Numbered from the stretch's first letter, positions 9,533 through 19,152 are shown. The stretch is 46,702 nucleotides of DNA from Variovorax sp. JS1663 (GCF_002157355.1 NZ_LYMK01000050.1:1-46702), one strand, 5' to 3'. Notes: generated from the letters alone by a model not told the origin. Numbers and translations are program-made.

Positions 9533-10963
9533 TCAGAAGTTCAGCGTGCGCTTGTCGACGGCAAGCGCCGCTTCCTTCGTCGCCTCGGACAATGAAGGAT
9601 GCGCGTGGCAGATGCGCGCGATGTCCTCGGCGCTGGCCTTGAACTCCATCGCCACCACCGCCTCGGAGATGAGCTCGCTGGCCATCGGGCCAACGATGTG
9701 CACGCCGAGGATCTCGTCCGTGGCCGCATCGGCCAGGAACTTGACCATGCCGGTGGTGTCTCCCAGCGCGCGGGCGCGCCCGTTGGCCAGGAAGGGGAAA
9801 GTGCCCGCCTTGTACGCGCGGCCCTCGGCCTTGAGCTGCTGCTCGGTCTGTCCGACCCAGGCGATCTCCGGGGAGGTGTAGATCACCCACGGGATGGTGT
9901 TGAAGTTCACGTGCCCATGCTGGCCCGCGATGCGCTCGGCCACCGCCACGCCCTCTTCTTCGGCCTTGTGCGCCAGCATCGGGCCGCGCACCACGTCGCC
10001 GATGGCCCAGACGTTGGGCAGGTTGGTCTTGCACTCGTCGTCCACCACGATGGCGCCGCGCTCGTCGAGCTTGAGGCCCACCGCCTCGTGGTTCAGGCCG
10101 ATGGTGTTGGGCACGCGGCCGATCGACACGATCAGCTTGTCGACTTCCAGCGTCTGGGCCTCGCCCTTGGCATTGGTCCAAGCGACGCTCACGCCCTTCT
10201 TGCCGGTCTTGACCTCGCCGACCTTCACGCCCAGCTCGATCTTCAGGCCCTGCTTGGTGAAGGCCTTCTGCGCTTCCTTGGCGATCTGCTCGTCCACCGC
10301 ACCCAGGAAGGTGGGCAGCGCTTCGAGCACCGTGACCTCGGAGCCGAGGCGGCGCCAGACCGAACCCATCTCGAGGCCGATGACGCCCGAGCCGATCAGG
10401 CCCAGCTTCTTCGGCACGCCGGGAATGCGCAGCGCGCCGTCGTTCGAGAGGATGTACTCCTCGTCGAAGTCCGCGCCCGGAAGCGCGCGCGCATTGGAAC
10501 CGGTGGCGACGATGATGTGCTTGCCCTCGATCGTCTCCTCGGCCGCGCCGGCGACCTTGATCTCGTAGCCGGCGCTTCCCACCTTCACGAAGGACCCGCG
10601 GCCGTGGAAGGACGTGACCTTGTTCTTCTTGAACAGGTAGGTGATGCCGTCGTTGTTCTGCTTCACCACCGCATCCTTGCGGCCGACCATCTTGTCCAGA
10701 TCCAGGCCCAGGCCCTCGATCTTGATGCCGTGGTCGGCGAAGTGCTTCGCGGCGTGCTCGAAATGTTCCGAGGACTGAAGCAGCGCCTTGGAGGGGATGC
10801 AGCCCACGTTGGTGCAGGTGCCGCCGAGGGCGGGGCCGCCCTTGGCGTTCTTCCACTCGTCGATGCAGGCGACGTTGAAGCCGAGCTGCGCCGCGCGAAT
10901 GGCCGCGATGTAGCCGCCTGGGCCGCCACCGATGACGATGACGTCGAATTGCTTGTTGGACAT
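9533..10963 (-). CDS. lpdA: Dihydrolipoamide dehydrogenase (E3) of 2-oxoglutarate dehydrogenase
   Basis: E3 reoxidises dihydrolipoyl groups on E2 and reduces NAD+. The 476-residue protein starts with an FAD-binding motif (VIVIGGGPGGY). The redox-active disulfide is in GGTCTNVGCIPSK near residue 50, the NAD-binding glycines are in GLIGSGVIGLEMG near 185, and the C-terminal catalytic His/Glu segment is HAHPSLSEATKEA near 455. It has no lipoyl domain, unlike the other lpdA in this window. It begins 10 bp after odhB in the odhA-odhB-lpdA operon, which assigns it to the 2-oxoglutarate complex. Confidence 0.95.
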   Translation of the reverse strand: MSNKQFDVIVIGGGPGGYIAAIRAAQLGFNVACIDEWKNAKGGPALGGTCTNVGCIPSKALLQSSEHFEHAAKHFADHGIKIEGLGLDLDKMVGRKDAVVKQNNDGITYLFKKNKVTSFHGRGSFVKVGSAGYEIKVAGAAEETIEGKHIIVATGSNARALPGADFDEEYILSNDGALRIPGVPKKLGLIGSGVIGLEMGSVWRRLGSEVTVLEALPTFLGAVDEQIAKEAQKAFTKQGLKIELGVKVGEVKTGKKGVSVAWTNAKGEAQTLEVDKLIVSIGRVPNTIGLNHEAVGLKLDERGAIVVDDECKTNLPNVWAIGDVVRGPMLAHKAEEEGVAVAERIAGQHGHVNFNTIPWVIYTSPEIAWVGQTEQQLKAEGRAYKAGTFPFLANGRARALGDTTGMVKFLADAATDEILGVHIVGPMASELISEAVVAMEFKASAEDIARICHAHPSLSEATKEAALAVDKRTLNF

Positions 10964-10973
10964 CCGTTTCTCC

Positions 10974-12245
10974 TCAGATGTCGAACAGCAGGCGAGCGGG
11001 GTCTTCCAGCGCTTCCTTCATCGCGACCAGGCCCAGCACGGCCTCGCGGCCGTCGATGATGCGGTGGTCATAGGACATGGCGAGGTAGTTCATCGGCCGG
11101 ACCACGATCTGGCCGTTCTCCACCACCGCACGGTCCTTGGTGGCGTGCACGCCGAGGATGGCCGATTGCGGCGGGTTGATGATGGGGGTGGACAGCATCG
11201 AGCCGAACACGCCGCCGTTGGAGATGGAGAAGGTACCGCCGGTCATCTCCTCGATGCCCAGCTTGCCGTCGCGGGCCTTCTGGCCGTACTCGGCGATCTT
11301 CTTCTCGATGTCGGCGAAGCTCATCTGGTCGGCATTGCGCAGGATCGGCACCACCAGGCCGCGCGGCGAGCCCACCGCGATGCCGATGTCGAAGTAGCCG
11401 TGGTAGACGATGTCATTGCCGTCCACCGAGGCGTTGAGCACCGGGTACTTCTTGAGCGCATGCACCGCGGCCTTCACGAAGAAGCTCATGAAGCCGATCT
11501 TGACGCCGTGCTCCTTCTCGAACTTCTCCTGGAAGCGCTTGCGCATCTCCATCACCGGGGCCATGTTGACCTCGTTGAAGGTGGTCAGGATGGCGTTGGT
11601 GGACTGCGACTGCAGCAGGCGCTCGGCGATGCGGGCGCGCAGGCGGCTCATCGGCACGCGCTCTTCCGGACGGTCGCCCAGGTCCTGCGCGGCGGCCGGC
11701 GAAGCGACCTGCGGCAGGGTCGTCTTCGGCACGCCGGTGGGGATGGCCACGGGCGCAGCCGTCTTCGCAGTGACGCCGCCGGCGACCGCGGCCAGCACGT
11801 CGCCCTTGGTGACGCGGCCGTCCTTGCCGGTGCCGCCGACGTCGGCGGTCGTGAGCTTGTTGTCCGCCAGCAGCTTGGCGGCGGCCGGCATGGCGACGTC
11901 GGACTTGGCGCCGCCCGTGGCAGCGGCAGCAGGTGCCGCAGCCGGCGCCGGGGCGGCAGCAGGCGCCGCCGGCGCCGCAGCGGGCGCAGCCGCACTGGCC
12001 TTGGCGTCGGTGTCGATCTTGGCGATCACCTGGTCGGCCACGACCGTGGCGCCGTCGCCAGCGACGATCTCGGCGAGCACGCCGGCCGAGGGCGCCGGCA
12101 CTTCAAGCACGACCTTGTCGGTCTCGATCTCGATCAGGATTTCATCGACGGCAACCGCTTCGCCGGCTTTCTTCTTCCACTGCAGCATGGTGGCCTCGGC
12201 CACGGACTCGGACAACTGGGGGACTTTGACTTCAACGATAGACAT
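10974..12245 (-). CDS. odhB: Dihydrolipoyllysine succinyltransferase (E2) of 2-oxoglutarate dehydrogenase
   Basis: E2o transfers the succinyl group from lipoyl-lysine to CoA. The 423-residue protein has one N-terminal lipoyl domain with the modified Lys in ETDKVVLEVPAP (about residue 43). An Ala/Pro linker spans about 80-115, a peripheral subunit-binding domain follows (AAKLLADNKLTTADVGGTGKDG, quoted here by its ends AAKLL and TGKDG), and then the acyltransferase domain. The active-site motif SYDHRIIDGREAV is near residue 393. EVPAP rather than EIPSP after the lipoyl Lys is usual for E2o. It sits between odhA and lpdA. Confidence 0.95.
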   Translation of the reverse strand: MSIVEVKVPQLSESVAEATMLQWKKKAGEAVAVDEILIEIETDKVVLEVPAPSAGVLAEIVAGDGATVVADQVIAKIDTDAKASAAAPAAAPAAPAAAPAPAAAPAAAATGGAKSDVAMPAAAKLLADNKLTTADVGGTGKDGRVTKGDVLAAVAGGVTAKTAAPVAIPTGVPKTTLPQVASPAAAQDLGDRPEERVPMSRLRARIAERLLQSQSTNAILTTFNEVNMAPVMEMRKRFQEKFEKEHGVKIGFMSFFVKAAVHALKKYPVLNASVDGNDIVYHGYFDIGIAVGSPRGLVVPILRNADQMSFADIEKKIAEYGQKARDGKLGIEEMTGGTFSISNGGVFGSMLSTPIINPPQSAILGVHATKDRAVVENGQIVVRPMNYLAMSYDHRIIDGREAVLGLVAMKEALEDPARLLFDI

Positions 12246-12288
12246 TTTGAGAGTTCCGCTTCGTGTTTCTTCGCAGGCTTGGATGTTC

Positions 12289-15168
12289 TTACTTGGTCAG
12301 CACGAAGCCCTTGAGCTTGGCGAAGGCACCGTCGACCAGCGCCTTCTGCTGTTCCTGGTGCAGGTGCGAGTAGCCGACCGCCGGCGACGCCGAGGCGGCG
12401 CGGCCCGCGTAGCCGAGCTTCTGGCCTTCCTGCAGGTTCTCGTGAATGTTGTGCTGCACGAAGAACCAGGCGCCCTGGTTCTGCGGCTCGTCCTGGCACC
12501 ACACCACGTCGACGAGGTTGGGGTACTTCTTGAGTTCGGCGCCGAAGGCCTTGTGCGGGAAAGGATAGAGCTGCTCGACGCGGATGATGGCCACGTCGTC
12601 GTTGCCCTTCTCCTCGCGCTTCTTCGCCAGGTCGTAGTAAACCTTGCCCGAGCAGGCGATCACGCGCTTGACCTTGTCGGCCTTCAGTTCCTTGTTGTCG
12701 GGGATGACGGTCTGGAAACTGCCCTTGGTGAATTCGGACAACGGCGAAGTCGCGTCCTTGTTCCGCAGCAGCGACTTCGGCGTCATGATGACCAGCGGCT
12801 TGCGCAGGTTGCGCACCATCTGGCGACGCAGCACGTGGAAGATCTGGCTGGCCGTGGTCGGCTGCACGATCTGGATGTTGGTGTCGGCCGACAGCTGCAT
12901 GAAGCGCTCCAGGCGCGCCGAGCTGTGCTCGGGGCCCTGCCCTTCGTAGCCATGCGGCAGCATCAGCGTGATGCCGTTGACGCGGCCCCACTTCACCTCG
13001 CCCGAGGCGATGAACTGGTCGATCACCACCTGCGCGCCGTTGGCGAAATCGCCGAACTGCGCTTCCCAGATCACCAGCGTGTTGGGGTCGTTGGAGGCGT
13101 AGCCGTATTCGAAGGCCAGCACCGCCTCTTCCGACAGGATGGAGTCGATGACGACGAAGGGCGCCTGGTTCTCTGCCACGTTCTGCAGCGGCACATAGGT
13201 GCCTTCGTCGAACTTCTCGCGGTTCTGGTCGTGCAGCACGGCGTGGCGGTGGGTGAAGGTGCCGCGGCCGCTGTCCTCGCCCGACAGGCGCACCGGGTAG
13301 CCGCTGGCCACCAGCGAGGCGAAGGCCATGTGCTCGCCCATGCCCCAGTCGACGTTGATCTCACCGCGGCCCATGGCGGCGCGGTCGTCCAGCACCTTCT
13401 TGACCAGCGGGTGCACGGTGAAGTTCTCGGGCGCCTTGGTGATGCGCTCGGACAGACGCTTCCACTCGGCCAGTGGAATGGCGGTGTCGCCGGCGTCGGT
13501 CCACTTCTTGTTGAGGAAGGGGCTCCAGTCGACCGCGTACTTGCTCTTGAAGTTGGTCAGGACGGCGTTGATCGTGTTCTTGCCGGCATCGAAAGCGGCA
13601 CGCTGCGCCTTCACCAGGTCGTCGCCGAGCGTGTCGCCCAGGCCCTGCGTCGCCAGCTTGTCGGCGTAGAGCCTGCGCGTGCCGGGGTGGGCACTGATCT
13701 TCTTGTACATCAGCGGCTGGGTCAGCGAGGGGGTGTCCTGCTCGTTGTGGCCCAGCTTGCGGAAGCAGACGATGTCGACCACCACGTCCTTCTGGAACTC
13801 CATGCGGAACTCCAGGGCCAGCTGGGTGGCCAGCACCACGGCTTCGGGATCGTCGCCGTTCACGTGCAGTACCGGGGAATCGATCATCTTGACGATGTCG
13901 GTGCAGTACAGCGTCGAGCGGCTGTCGCGCGGGTCGCTGGTGGTGAAGCCGATCTGGTTGTTGATGACGATGTGCACCGTGCCGCCGGTGGAGTAGCCAC
14001 GGGTCTCGGCCAGCGCGAGCGTTTCCATCACCACGCCCTGGCCCGCGAAGGCAGCGTCGCCGTGGACGATCACGGGCAGCACCTGCTTGCCCAGCGGGTC
14101 GGCACGGCGGTCCATGCGGGCGCGTACGGAGCCCTCGACCACCGGATTCACGATCTCCAGGTGCGAGGGGTTGAAGGCCAGGCTCAGGTGCACGGGGCCG
14201 CCAGGGGTGGACACGTCGGAGCTGAAGCCCTGGTGGTACTTGACGTCGCCGCTGGGCAGGTCTTCCGGCGCCGTGTGGTCGAACTCGGCGAACAGGTCGG
14301 CGGGCATCTTGCCCAGCGAATTGACCAGCACGTTGAGGCGGCCGCGGTGGGCCATGCCGATCACGATTTCCTGCACACCCTTGGTGCCGGCCTGGTTGAT
14401 CAGCTCGTCCATGGCGACGATGAAGCTCTCGCCGCCCTCCAGCGAGAAGCGCTTCTGGCCCACGTACTTGGTGTGGAGGAAGCGCTCCAGGCCCTCTGCG
14501 GCCGTCAGGCGCTCGAGGACGTGCTTCTTCTGCTCGGTCGAGAGCTTGGGATTGGTGCGGGCGCTCTCCAGCTTCTGTTGCCACCAGCGCTTCTGGCCCT
14601 GGTCGGTCATGTACATGTACTCGGCGCCGATGGTGCCGCAGTAGGTTTCGCGCAGCGCGTTGAGCAGATCGCGCAGCGACATGGTGTCGCGGCCGAAGAA
14701 CGTGTTGCTGGTGTTGAACACCGTCTCCAGGTCACCGTCGCTGAAGCCGTAGAACGAGGGCTCCAGTTCGGGAATGGCCGGACGCTCGGCGCGCTTGAGC
14801 GGATCGAGGTCGGCCCAGCGGGCACCGACGTTGCGGTAGGCGGCGATCAGCTGCTGGACCGCGGTGCGCTGGCGGCCGAGCTCGGAGTCGGCGCCGCTGG
14901 CCTGCACCACGCGCGTCGTGCCTTGCTTGGCACGCTCGGCGAAGGCGTTGATGACCGGCTGGTGCGGGACGTCCCGCGTGGTGCTGCCGTCAGTGGCCGG
15001 CACGTGCTGCAGCGCGTCGAAGTAGGAGCGCCAGTTGTCGGGGACGCTGCCGGGGTTGGCGAGATAGTTCTCGTACATCTCTTCGACATAGGGCGCGTTG
15101 CCGCCGAAGAGGTAGGTGTTGCCTTGGTAGGCGTGATAAATGGACGCGGAGGACGTCGAATCGCTCAT
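12289..15168 (-). CDS. odhA: 2-oxoglutarate dehydrogenase E1 (thiamine diphosphate)
   Basis: E1o decarboxylates 2-oxoglutarate in the TCA cycle and passes the succinyl unit to lipoyl-E2. The 959-residue length matches E. coli SucA (933 aa). Visible features are the N-terminal E2-binding segment (YLFGGNAPYVEEMYENYL), GMAHRGRLNVLVN near residue 270, the thiamine-diphosphate fold with HGDAAFAGQGVV and VVDIVCFRKLGHNEQDTPS, and SGEDSGRGTFTHRHAV in the C-terminal part. The ATG at 15168 opens an operon odhA-odhB-lpdA-zapE and onward, with 43 bp and 10 bp gaps. Confidence 0.96.
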   Translation of the reverse strand: MSDSTSSASIYHAYQGNTYLFGGNAPYVEEMYENYLANPGSVPDNWRSYFDALQHVPATDGSTTRDVPHQPVINAFAERAKQGTTRVVQASGADSELGRQRTAVQQLIAAYRNVGARWADLDPLKRAERPAIPELEPSFYGFSDGDLETVFNTSNTFFGRDTMSLRDLLNALRETYCGTIGAEYMYMTDQGQKRWWQQKLESARTNPKLSTEQKKHVLERLTAAEGLERFLHTKYVGQKRFSLEGGESFIVAMDELINQAGTKGVQEIVIGMAHRGRLNVLVNSLGKMPADLFAEFDHTAPEDLPSGDVKYHQGFSSDVSTPGGPVHLSLAFNPSHLEIVNPVVEGSVRARMDRRADPLGKQVLPVIVHGDAAFAGQGVVMETLALAETRGYSTGGTVHIVINNQIGFTTSDPRDSRSTLYCTDIVKMIDSPVLHVNGDDPEAVVLATQLALEFRMEFQKDVVVDIVCFRKLGHNEQDTPSLTQPLMYKKISAHPGTRRLYADKLATQGLGDTLGDDLVKAQRAAFDAGKNTINAVLTNFKSKYAVDWSPFLNKKWTDAGDTAIPLAEWKRLSERITKAPENFTVHPLVKKVLDDRAAMGRGEINVDWGMGEHMAFASLVASGYPVRLSGEDSGRGTFTHRHAVLHDQNREKFDEGTYVPLQNVAENQAPFVVIDSILSEEAVLAFEYGYASNDPNTLVIWEAQFGDFANGAQVVIDQFIASGEVKWGRVNGITLMLPHGYEGQGPEHSSARLERFMQLSADTNIQIVQPTTASQIFHVLRRQMVRNLRKPLVIMTPKSLLRNKDATSPLSEFTKGSFQTVIPDNKELKADKVKRVIACSGKVYYDLAKKREEKGNDDVAIIRVEQLYPFPHKAFGAELKKYPNLVDVVWCQDEPQNQGAWFFVQHNIHENLQEGQKLGYAGRAASASPAVGYSHLHQEQQKALVDGAFAKLKGFVLTK

Positions 15169-15288
15169 ATTGCGCTGACCTTCGCTTCCCTGGGGGAAGC
15201 ATTAGCTGGTTAAGAAACCTTCCGCGACACGGCTGAACCGGTTGGCGGATGCGACTGTGGCTGGGAAGGGCCGAGTACCTTGGCATTG

Positions 15289-15327
15289 TGCCATGGCAAA
15301 TATGTGACGGCGCAGCCGCCTCGACAA
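15289..15327 (-). promoter_or_regulatory. Predicted odhA promoter with a palindromic operator over +1
   Basis: On the minus strand TTGTCG (15322-15327), a 17-nt spacer and CATATT (15299-15304) make a sigma70-like promoter. Immediately downstream lies the perfect 10-bp palindrome TGCCATGGCA (15289-15298), which would cover the transcription start. A third half-site (TGGCA, 15281-15285) pairs with the same TGCCA, giving overlapping inverted repeats across 15281-15298. This geometry suits a repressor site. The regulator is not identified. Confidence 0.45.
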
Positions 15328-15353
15328 GCCCTCTTTGGTCGGAGGCCGGCCTC

Positions 15354-17267
15354 CTACTCCTGAACGCCGAGCAACTGCCTGATCTGCCGCAGGGCGGCGG
15401 GGTCCTCGATGGTGGTCAGGTCGCCGGGATCGCGCCCTTCGCACACGGCCTGGATCGCCCGGCGCAGCAGCTTGCCGCTGCGGGTCTTGGGCAGGACGCC
15501 GACGAAATGCACTCGCGAGGGCCGGGCCAGCGCGCCGAGTTGATCTGCCACCTGCTTCATGACCTCCCCTTCCAGTGCGAGAGCCGCTTGGGCATCGCCG
15601 AGCACCGCGCCGTCCCTCGGCACCACGAAGGCCATCGCCACCTGCCCCTTGAGCGCATCGGCCACGCCGACCACCGCGACCTCGGCCACCTTCGCATGGC
15701 CGGAGATGCTTTCCTCGATCTCGCGCGTGCCCAGACGGTGGCCGGCGACGTTGATGACGTCATCGGTGCGGCCCAGGATGTAGTAGTAGCCGTCCTCGTC
15801 GCGAATGCCCCAGTCGAAGGTGGAGTACACCAGCTTGCCCGGCACGCTCTTCCAGTAGGTGTTGACGAAGCGCTCGTCGTCCTTCCACACCGTCTGCATG
15901 AAGCCGGGCGGCGTCGGGCCCTCGATCACCACCACGCCCTTCTCGTTGGCGCCCTTCAATTCCTCGCCGGTGGACTCATGCAGGATCTTGACCTTGTAGC
16001 CGTACATCGGGATGCCGGGACTGCCGAAGCGGCTGGGCGTGCGCTCCACGCCGTTGGCCACCGTGAGGATGGGCCAGCCCGATTCGGTCTGCCAGTAGTT
16101 GTCGATGATGGGCACGCCCAGGCCATCGCTGATCCAGCGGGCGGTGGGCTCGTCGAGGGGCTCGCCGGCCAGGAACAGCGCGCGCAGGCTTGAAAGGTCG
16201 TATTTCTTCAGCAGCGCCGGGTCCTGCTTCTTGAGCACGCGGACGGCGGTCGGGGCGCTGAACATCACCGTCACCTGGTACTTCTCGACCAATTGCCACC
16301 AGATGCCGCCGTCGGGCTGCCGGTTGAGGCCCTGGGTGGGCAGGCCCTCGTACATGAGGGTGGCCATGCCGGCGATCAGCGGACCGTAGACGATGTAGCT
16401 GTGGCCAACGACCCAACCGATGTCGCTGGTGGAGAAATAGGTCTCGCCGGCGCGGCCGTCGAAGATGTGCTTCATGCTGGCCGCCAGCGCCACCGCATAG
16501 CCGCCGACGTCGCGCTGCACGCCCTTGGGCCGGCCGGTGGTGCCGCTGGTGTAGATGGTGTAGCTGATGTCGGTCGCGTCCAGCCAGGTGCAGGGGACCC
16601 GGGCGTCACGGTGCTTCTCCAGAAAGGGTGCCGCAAGGTGATCGCGGCCTTCGACAAGACCCATCGGCGCGAGGCCGCGGTCGAACAACAGCACCGCGCC
16701 GGGCTTGTGCGTCGACAGGCGAATCGCCTCGTCCAGCAGCGGCTTGTACGCGATCACCTTGCCGCCGCGCGAGCCGGCATCCGCGCTGACGACCACCTTG
16801 GGCGTGGCGTCCTCGATGCGCGAGGCCAGCGAGACGCTGGCAAATCCGCCGAAGACCACGCAATGGATCGCTCCCAGCCGCGCGCAGGCCAGCATGGTGA
16901 AGGCGGCCTCGGGAATCATGGGCATGTAGATCAGCACCCGATCGCCCTTCCCCACGCCGAGCGCCGCCAGGCCGGCTGCGACGCGCTGCACCTCGCCATG
17001 CAGTTCGCGGAAGCTGTAGGTACGCTCGGTCCCGGTCTCGGTGGACACCGCGATCAGGGCGGGCTGGTCGGCACGCTGTGCGAGATGCCGGTCCACCGCG
17101 TTGTGGCACAGGTTGGTGGTGCCGCCCGCGAACCACTGCACGAACGGCGGCCGGCTCTCGTCGAGGATCTGTCGCGGCGGGATCTGCCAGTCGATCAGCT
17201 TGGCCTGCTCAGCCCAGAAGGCCTCCGGCGCTTCGATGGAACGGCGATAGAAGGCGGCATAACTCAT
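15354..17267 (-). CDS. prpE: Propionate-CoA ligase (propionyl-CoA synthetase)
   Basis: This acyl-adenylate-forming enzyme converts propionate, ATP and CoA to propionyl-CoA. The 637-residue protein has the AMP-binding signature YTSGTTGRPKG near residue 250, YWQTESGWP near 390, the domain-junction ILGRTDDVINVAGHRLGTRE near 515, and the C-terminal catalytic lysine in PKTRSGKLLRR near 600. VQRDVGGYAVAL after the P-loop and the overall length favour PrpE over acetyl-CoA synthetase. I started at the ATG at 17267 because AGGAG lies 9 nt upstream. An in-frame ATG 16 codons earlier has no such site. No prpB/C/D genes are adjacent. A 14-bp GGAGGCCGGCCTCC palindrome begins right at the stop codon. Confidence 0.9.
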   Translation of the reverse strand: MSYAAFYRRSIEAPEAFWAEQAKLIDWQIPPRQILDESRPPFVQWFAGGTTNLCHNAVDRHLAQRADQPALIAVSTETGTERTYSFRELHGEVQRVAAGLAALGVGKGDRVLIYMPMIPEAAFTMLACARLGAIHCVVFGGFASVSLASRIEDATPKVVVSADAGSRGGKVIAYKPLLDEAIRLSTHKPGAVLLFDRGLAPMGLVEGRDHLAAPFLEKHRDARVPCTWLDATDISYTIYTSGTTGRPKGVQRDVGGYAVALAASMKHIFDGRAGETYFSTSDIGWVVGHSYIVYGPLIAGMATLMYEGLPTQGLNRQPDGGIWWQLVEKYQVTVMFSAPTAVRVLKKQDPALLKKYDLSSLRALFLAGEPLDEPTARWISDGLGVPIIDNYWQTESGWPILTVANGVERTPSRFGSPGIPMYGYKVKILHESTGEELKGANEKGVVVIEGPTPPGFMQTVWKDDERFVNTYWKSVPGKLVYSTFDWGIRDEDGYYYILGRTDDVINVAGHRLGTREIEESISGHAKVAEVAVVGVADALKGQVAMAFVVPRDGAVLGDAQAALALEGEVMKQVADQLGALARPSRVHFVGVLPKTRSGKLLRRAIQAVCEGRDPGDLTTIEDPAALRQIRQLLGVQE

Positions 17268-17402
17268 GGGCTTTGTCTCCTGTGTCGAACCCAGTTTGTC
17301 GAGAACTGAATTCATAATTATTGATACCTGCCTTGCAGTTGGCTGACAGCGATCGAGGAGACAATACTGCCACCCAACACCCGACGGAAGCGCTCCCGAA
17401 GC

Positions 17403-18302
17403 ATGAACAACAAAACCATCGGCACGCTCCAGATGATGGCGGCCATGCTGATCTCCGGAACCATCGGCTGGTTCGTCGTCTACTCCGGGCAGCCCGTCAT
17501 CCAGCTGCTCTTCTGGCGCTGCGTCTTCGGTGCGGCCACGCTGGTGGGGGTCTGCGCCCTCACGGGATCGCTGCCCGGCAAGCTCTCGCTCAGGCAGATC
17601 GGCTGGGCCGCCCTTGGCGGCGTGGCGATCGTGCTGAACTGGCTGCTGATCTTCGCCTCCTTCTCCCGGGCGTCGATCTCCGTCGCCATCGCGGTCTACA
17701 ACACGCAGCCTTTCATGCTGATCGGCCTCGGCGCGATCTTCTTTTCAGAGCGCATCACGGCCACCAAGCTCACGTGGCTGGGCATCGCGTTCGCCGGCGT
17801 GCTGCTGATCGTGCAGGCCAGGCCGTCCGCGGCCGCCTATGCGGGCCCCGACACCGAATACATCGTCGGCGTCCTGATGGCGCTCGGCGCCGCGTTCTTC
17901 TACGCGGTCGCGGCCATCGTGACCAAGAAGCTCGGCGACATGCCGCCGCACCTCATCGCGCTGATCCACGTCTGCGTCGGGGCCCTCATGATCGCGCCCT
18001 TCTCGGACCTGACGAATCTTCCGACCGGCTACCGTGTCTGGGCCGATTTCGTGGTGATGGGCGCGGTGTACACCGGCCTGGTGTTCGCGCTGCTGTACGG
18101 AGCGATCCAGAAGCTGCCTACGCATTCGGTGGGCGCCTTGTCCTTCCTCTATCCGATCGTCGCCATGGTGGTGGACTTCGTCGCCTTCGACCACCGGCTC
18201 AAGCCGCTGCAACTCGTCGGCTCGGCCGCCATCCTGGTTGCCGCCGCAGGAATGACGCTGGGCTGGTCCCTGCAGCGTACCAAGGCCTTCCCGCAGCCCT
18301 GA
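17403..18302 (+). CDS. EamA/DMT-family transporter
   Basis: A 299-residue integral membrane protein with about ten hydrophobic helices arranged as two EamA repeats (about residues 8-140 and 153-290). Examples are LGGVAIVLNWLLIFASF and GVLMALGAAFFYAVAAIV. The short loops and the VYNTQPFMLIGLGAIFFSERI segment are typical of drug/metabolite exporters. The substrate cannot be read from sequence. It is divergent from prpE across 135 bp and ends 54 bp before the hydrolase gene on the same strand. Confidence 0.85.
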   Translation: MNNKTIGTLQMMAAMLISGTIGWFVVYSGQPVIQLLFWRCVFGAATLVGVCALTGSLPGKLSLRQIGWAALGGVAIVLNWLLIFASFSRASISVAIAVYNTQPFMLIGLGAIFFSERITATKLTWLGIAFAGVLLIVQARPSAAAYAGPDTEYIVGVLMALGAAFFYAVAAIVTKKLGDMPPHLIALIHVCVGALMIAPFSDLTNLPTGYRVWADFVVMGAVYTGLVFALLYGAIQKLPTHSVGALSFLYPIVAMVVDFVAFDHRLKPLQLVGSAAILVAAAGMTLGWSLQRTKAFPQP

Positions 18303-18356
18303 GCGGATCCGGCCTCGCGGGGAGCGGGCGATTAATCTCGCTCGTCCGAAGATGAG

Positions 18357-19124
18357 ATGGAGGCGATGGGCATGTACATGGAACAAGGCGGCGAAGGAGC
18401 GGACCTGCTCCTCCTGCTGCACGGAATGGGCGCGACGGGTGCCGTGTGGTCGCCCTTCTGCGCGGAGGCCGGCGCCCGCTGGCGCGGCCGCTGGCTGGTC
18501 GTGGACCTGCCCGGGCACGGCCAATCCGACCGGCAGCAGAGCTATGGCATCGGCCAGTGCGCCGCCTCCATCGCGCGCGCGGTGCTGCCGCACGTCGACC
18601 CCGCAGGGCGTCTCGTGGTGCTCGGCCACTCGCTCGGCGGGGTGATCGCGCTCGCCCTGGCCACGGGCTGGTTCGGCGTCGCGCCGCACCGTGTCTTGGG
18701 TGCCGGCATCAAGGTCGCGTGGAACGACGATGAACTCCACCGCATGGAGATGCTCGCCTCCCAGCCCGCCAGGAGATTTCCGACGAAGGAAGCGGCTTCG
18801 GAGCGGTACCTGAAGGTCGCCGGCCTGGCCGGGATTGCGGATGCCGAGGCACCCGTGGCGGCGCGTGGCATCGAGCGCGACGGCGACGGATGGCGTCTCG
18901 CCATGGACCCTCGTGCCCATGGCGTGGGCAAGCCGCCGATGTCGGAGCTGATGACACTGGCCCGCTGCCCGGTCCATCTGGGCCGCGGCGGCCATGACGC
19001 GCTGGTGACGATGGAGCAGCTCTGCGCCCTTGATCCAGGTGCCCGGGATCTCGGGCCGCACGGCCACAACGTCATGGTCGACGCCCCTTCGCAGGTATGG
19101 GATTGGGTCGCTTCGTCCGCGTGA
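18357..19124 (+). CDS. Alpha/beta-fold hydrolase
   Basis: A 255-residue alpha/beta hydrolase. The oxyanion-hole region is LLLLLHGMGATGAVW near residue 20, followed by VVDLPGHGQSD near 47. The nucleophile elbow is VVLGHSLGGVIAL with Ser near residue 88. A late His in LGPHGHNVMVDAP completes the likely triad. The substrate is unknown. The start is the ATG at 18357; ATGs at 18366 and 18372 are in-frame alternatives. It is followed 28 bp later by a flavodoxin-family gene on the same strand, so the two may be co-transcribed. Confidence 0.82.
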   Translation: MEAMGMYMEQGGEGADLLLLLHGMGATGAVWSPFCAEAGARWRGRWLVVDLPGHGQSDRQQSYGIGQCAASIARAVLPHVDPAGRLVVLGHSLGGVIALALATGWFGVAPHRVLGAGIKVAWNDDELHRMEMLASQPARRFPTKEAASERYLKVAGLAGIADAEAPVAARGIERDGDGWRLAMDPRAHGVGKPPMSELMTLARCPVHLGRGGHDALVTMEQLCALDPGARDLGPHGHNVMVDAPSQVWDWVASSA

Positions 19125-19152
19125 AGCGACCGGACAACGACAGGCGCCGGTG

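Noticed and set aside
11410..15213. Very long plus-strand open frame antisense to odhA/odhB
   Set aside because: It is the reverse-strand shadow of strongly conserved odhA and odhB, with skewed Val/His/Leu/Gly composition and no domain. Such shadows are common at this G/C content.
15341..15354. GGAGGCCGGCCTCC palindrome at the prpE stop as a terminator
   Set aside because: It is a perfect palindrome without a loop and no T-run follows on the minus strand, so an intrinsic terminator is not supported.
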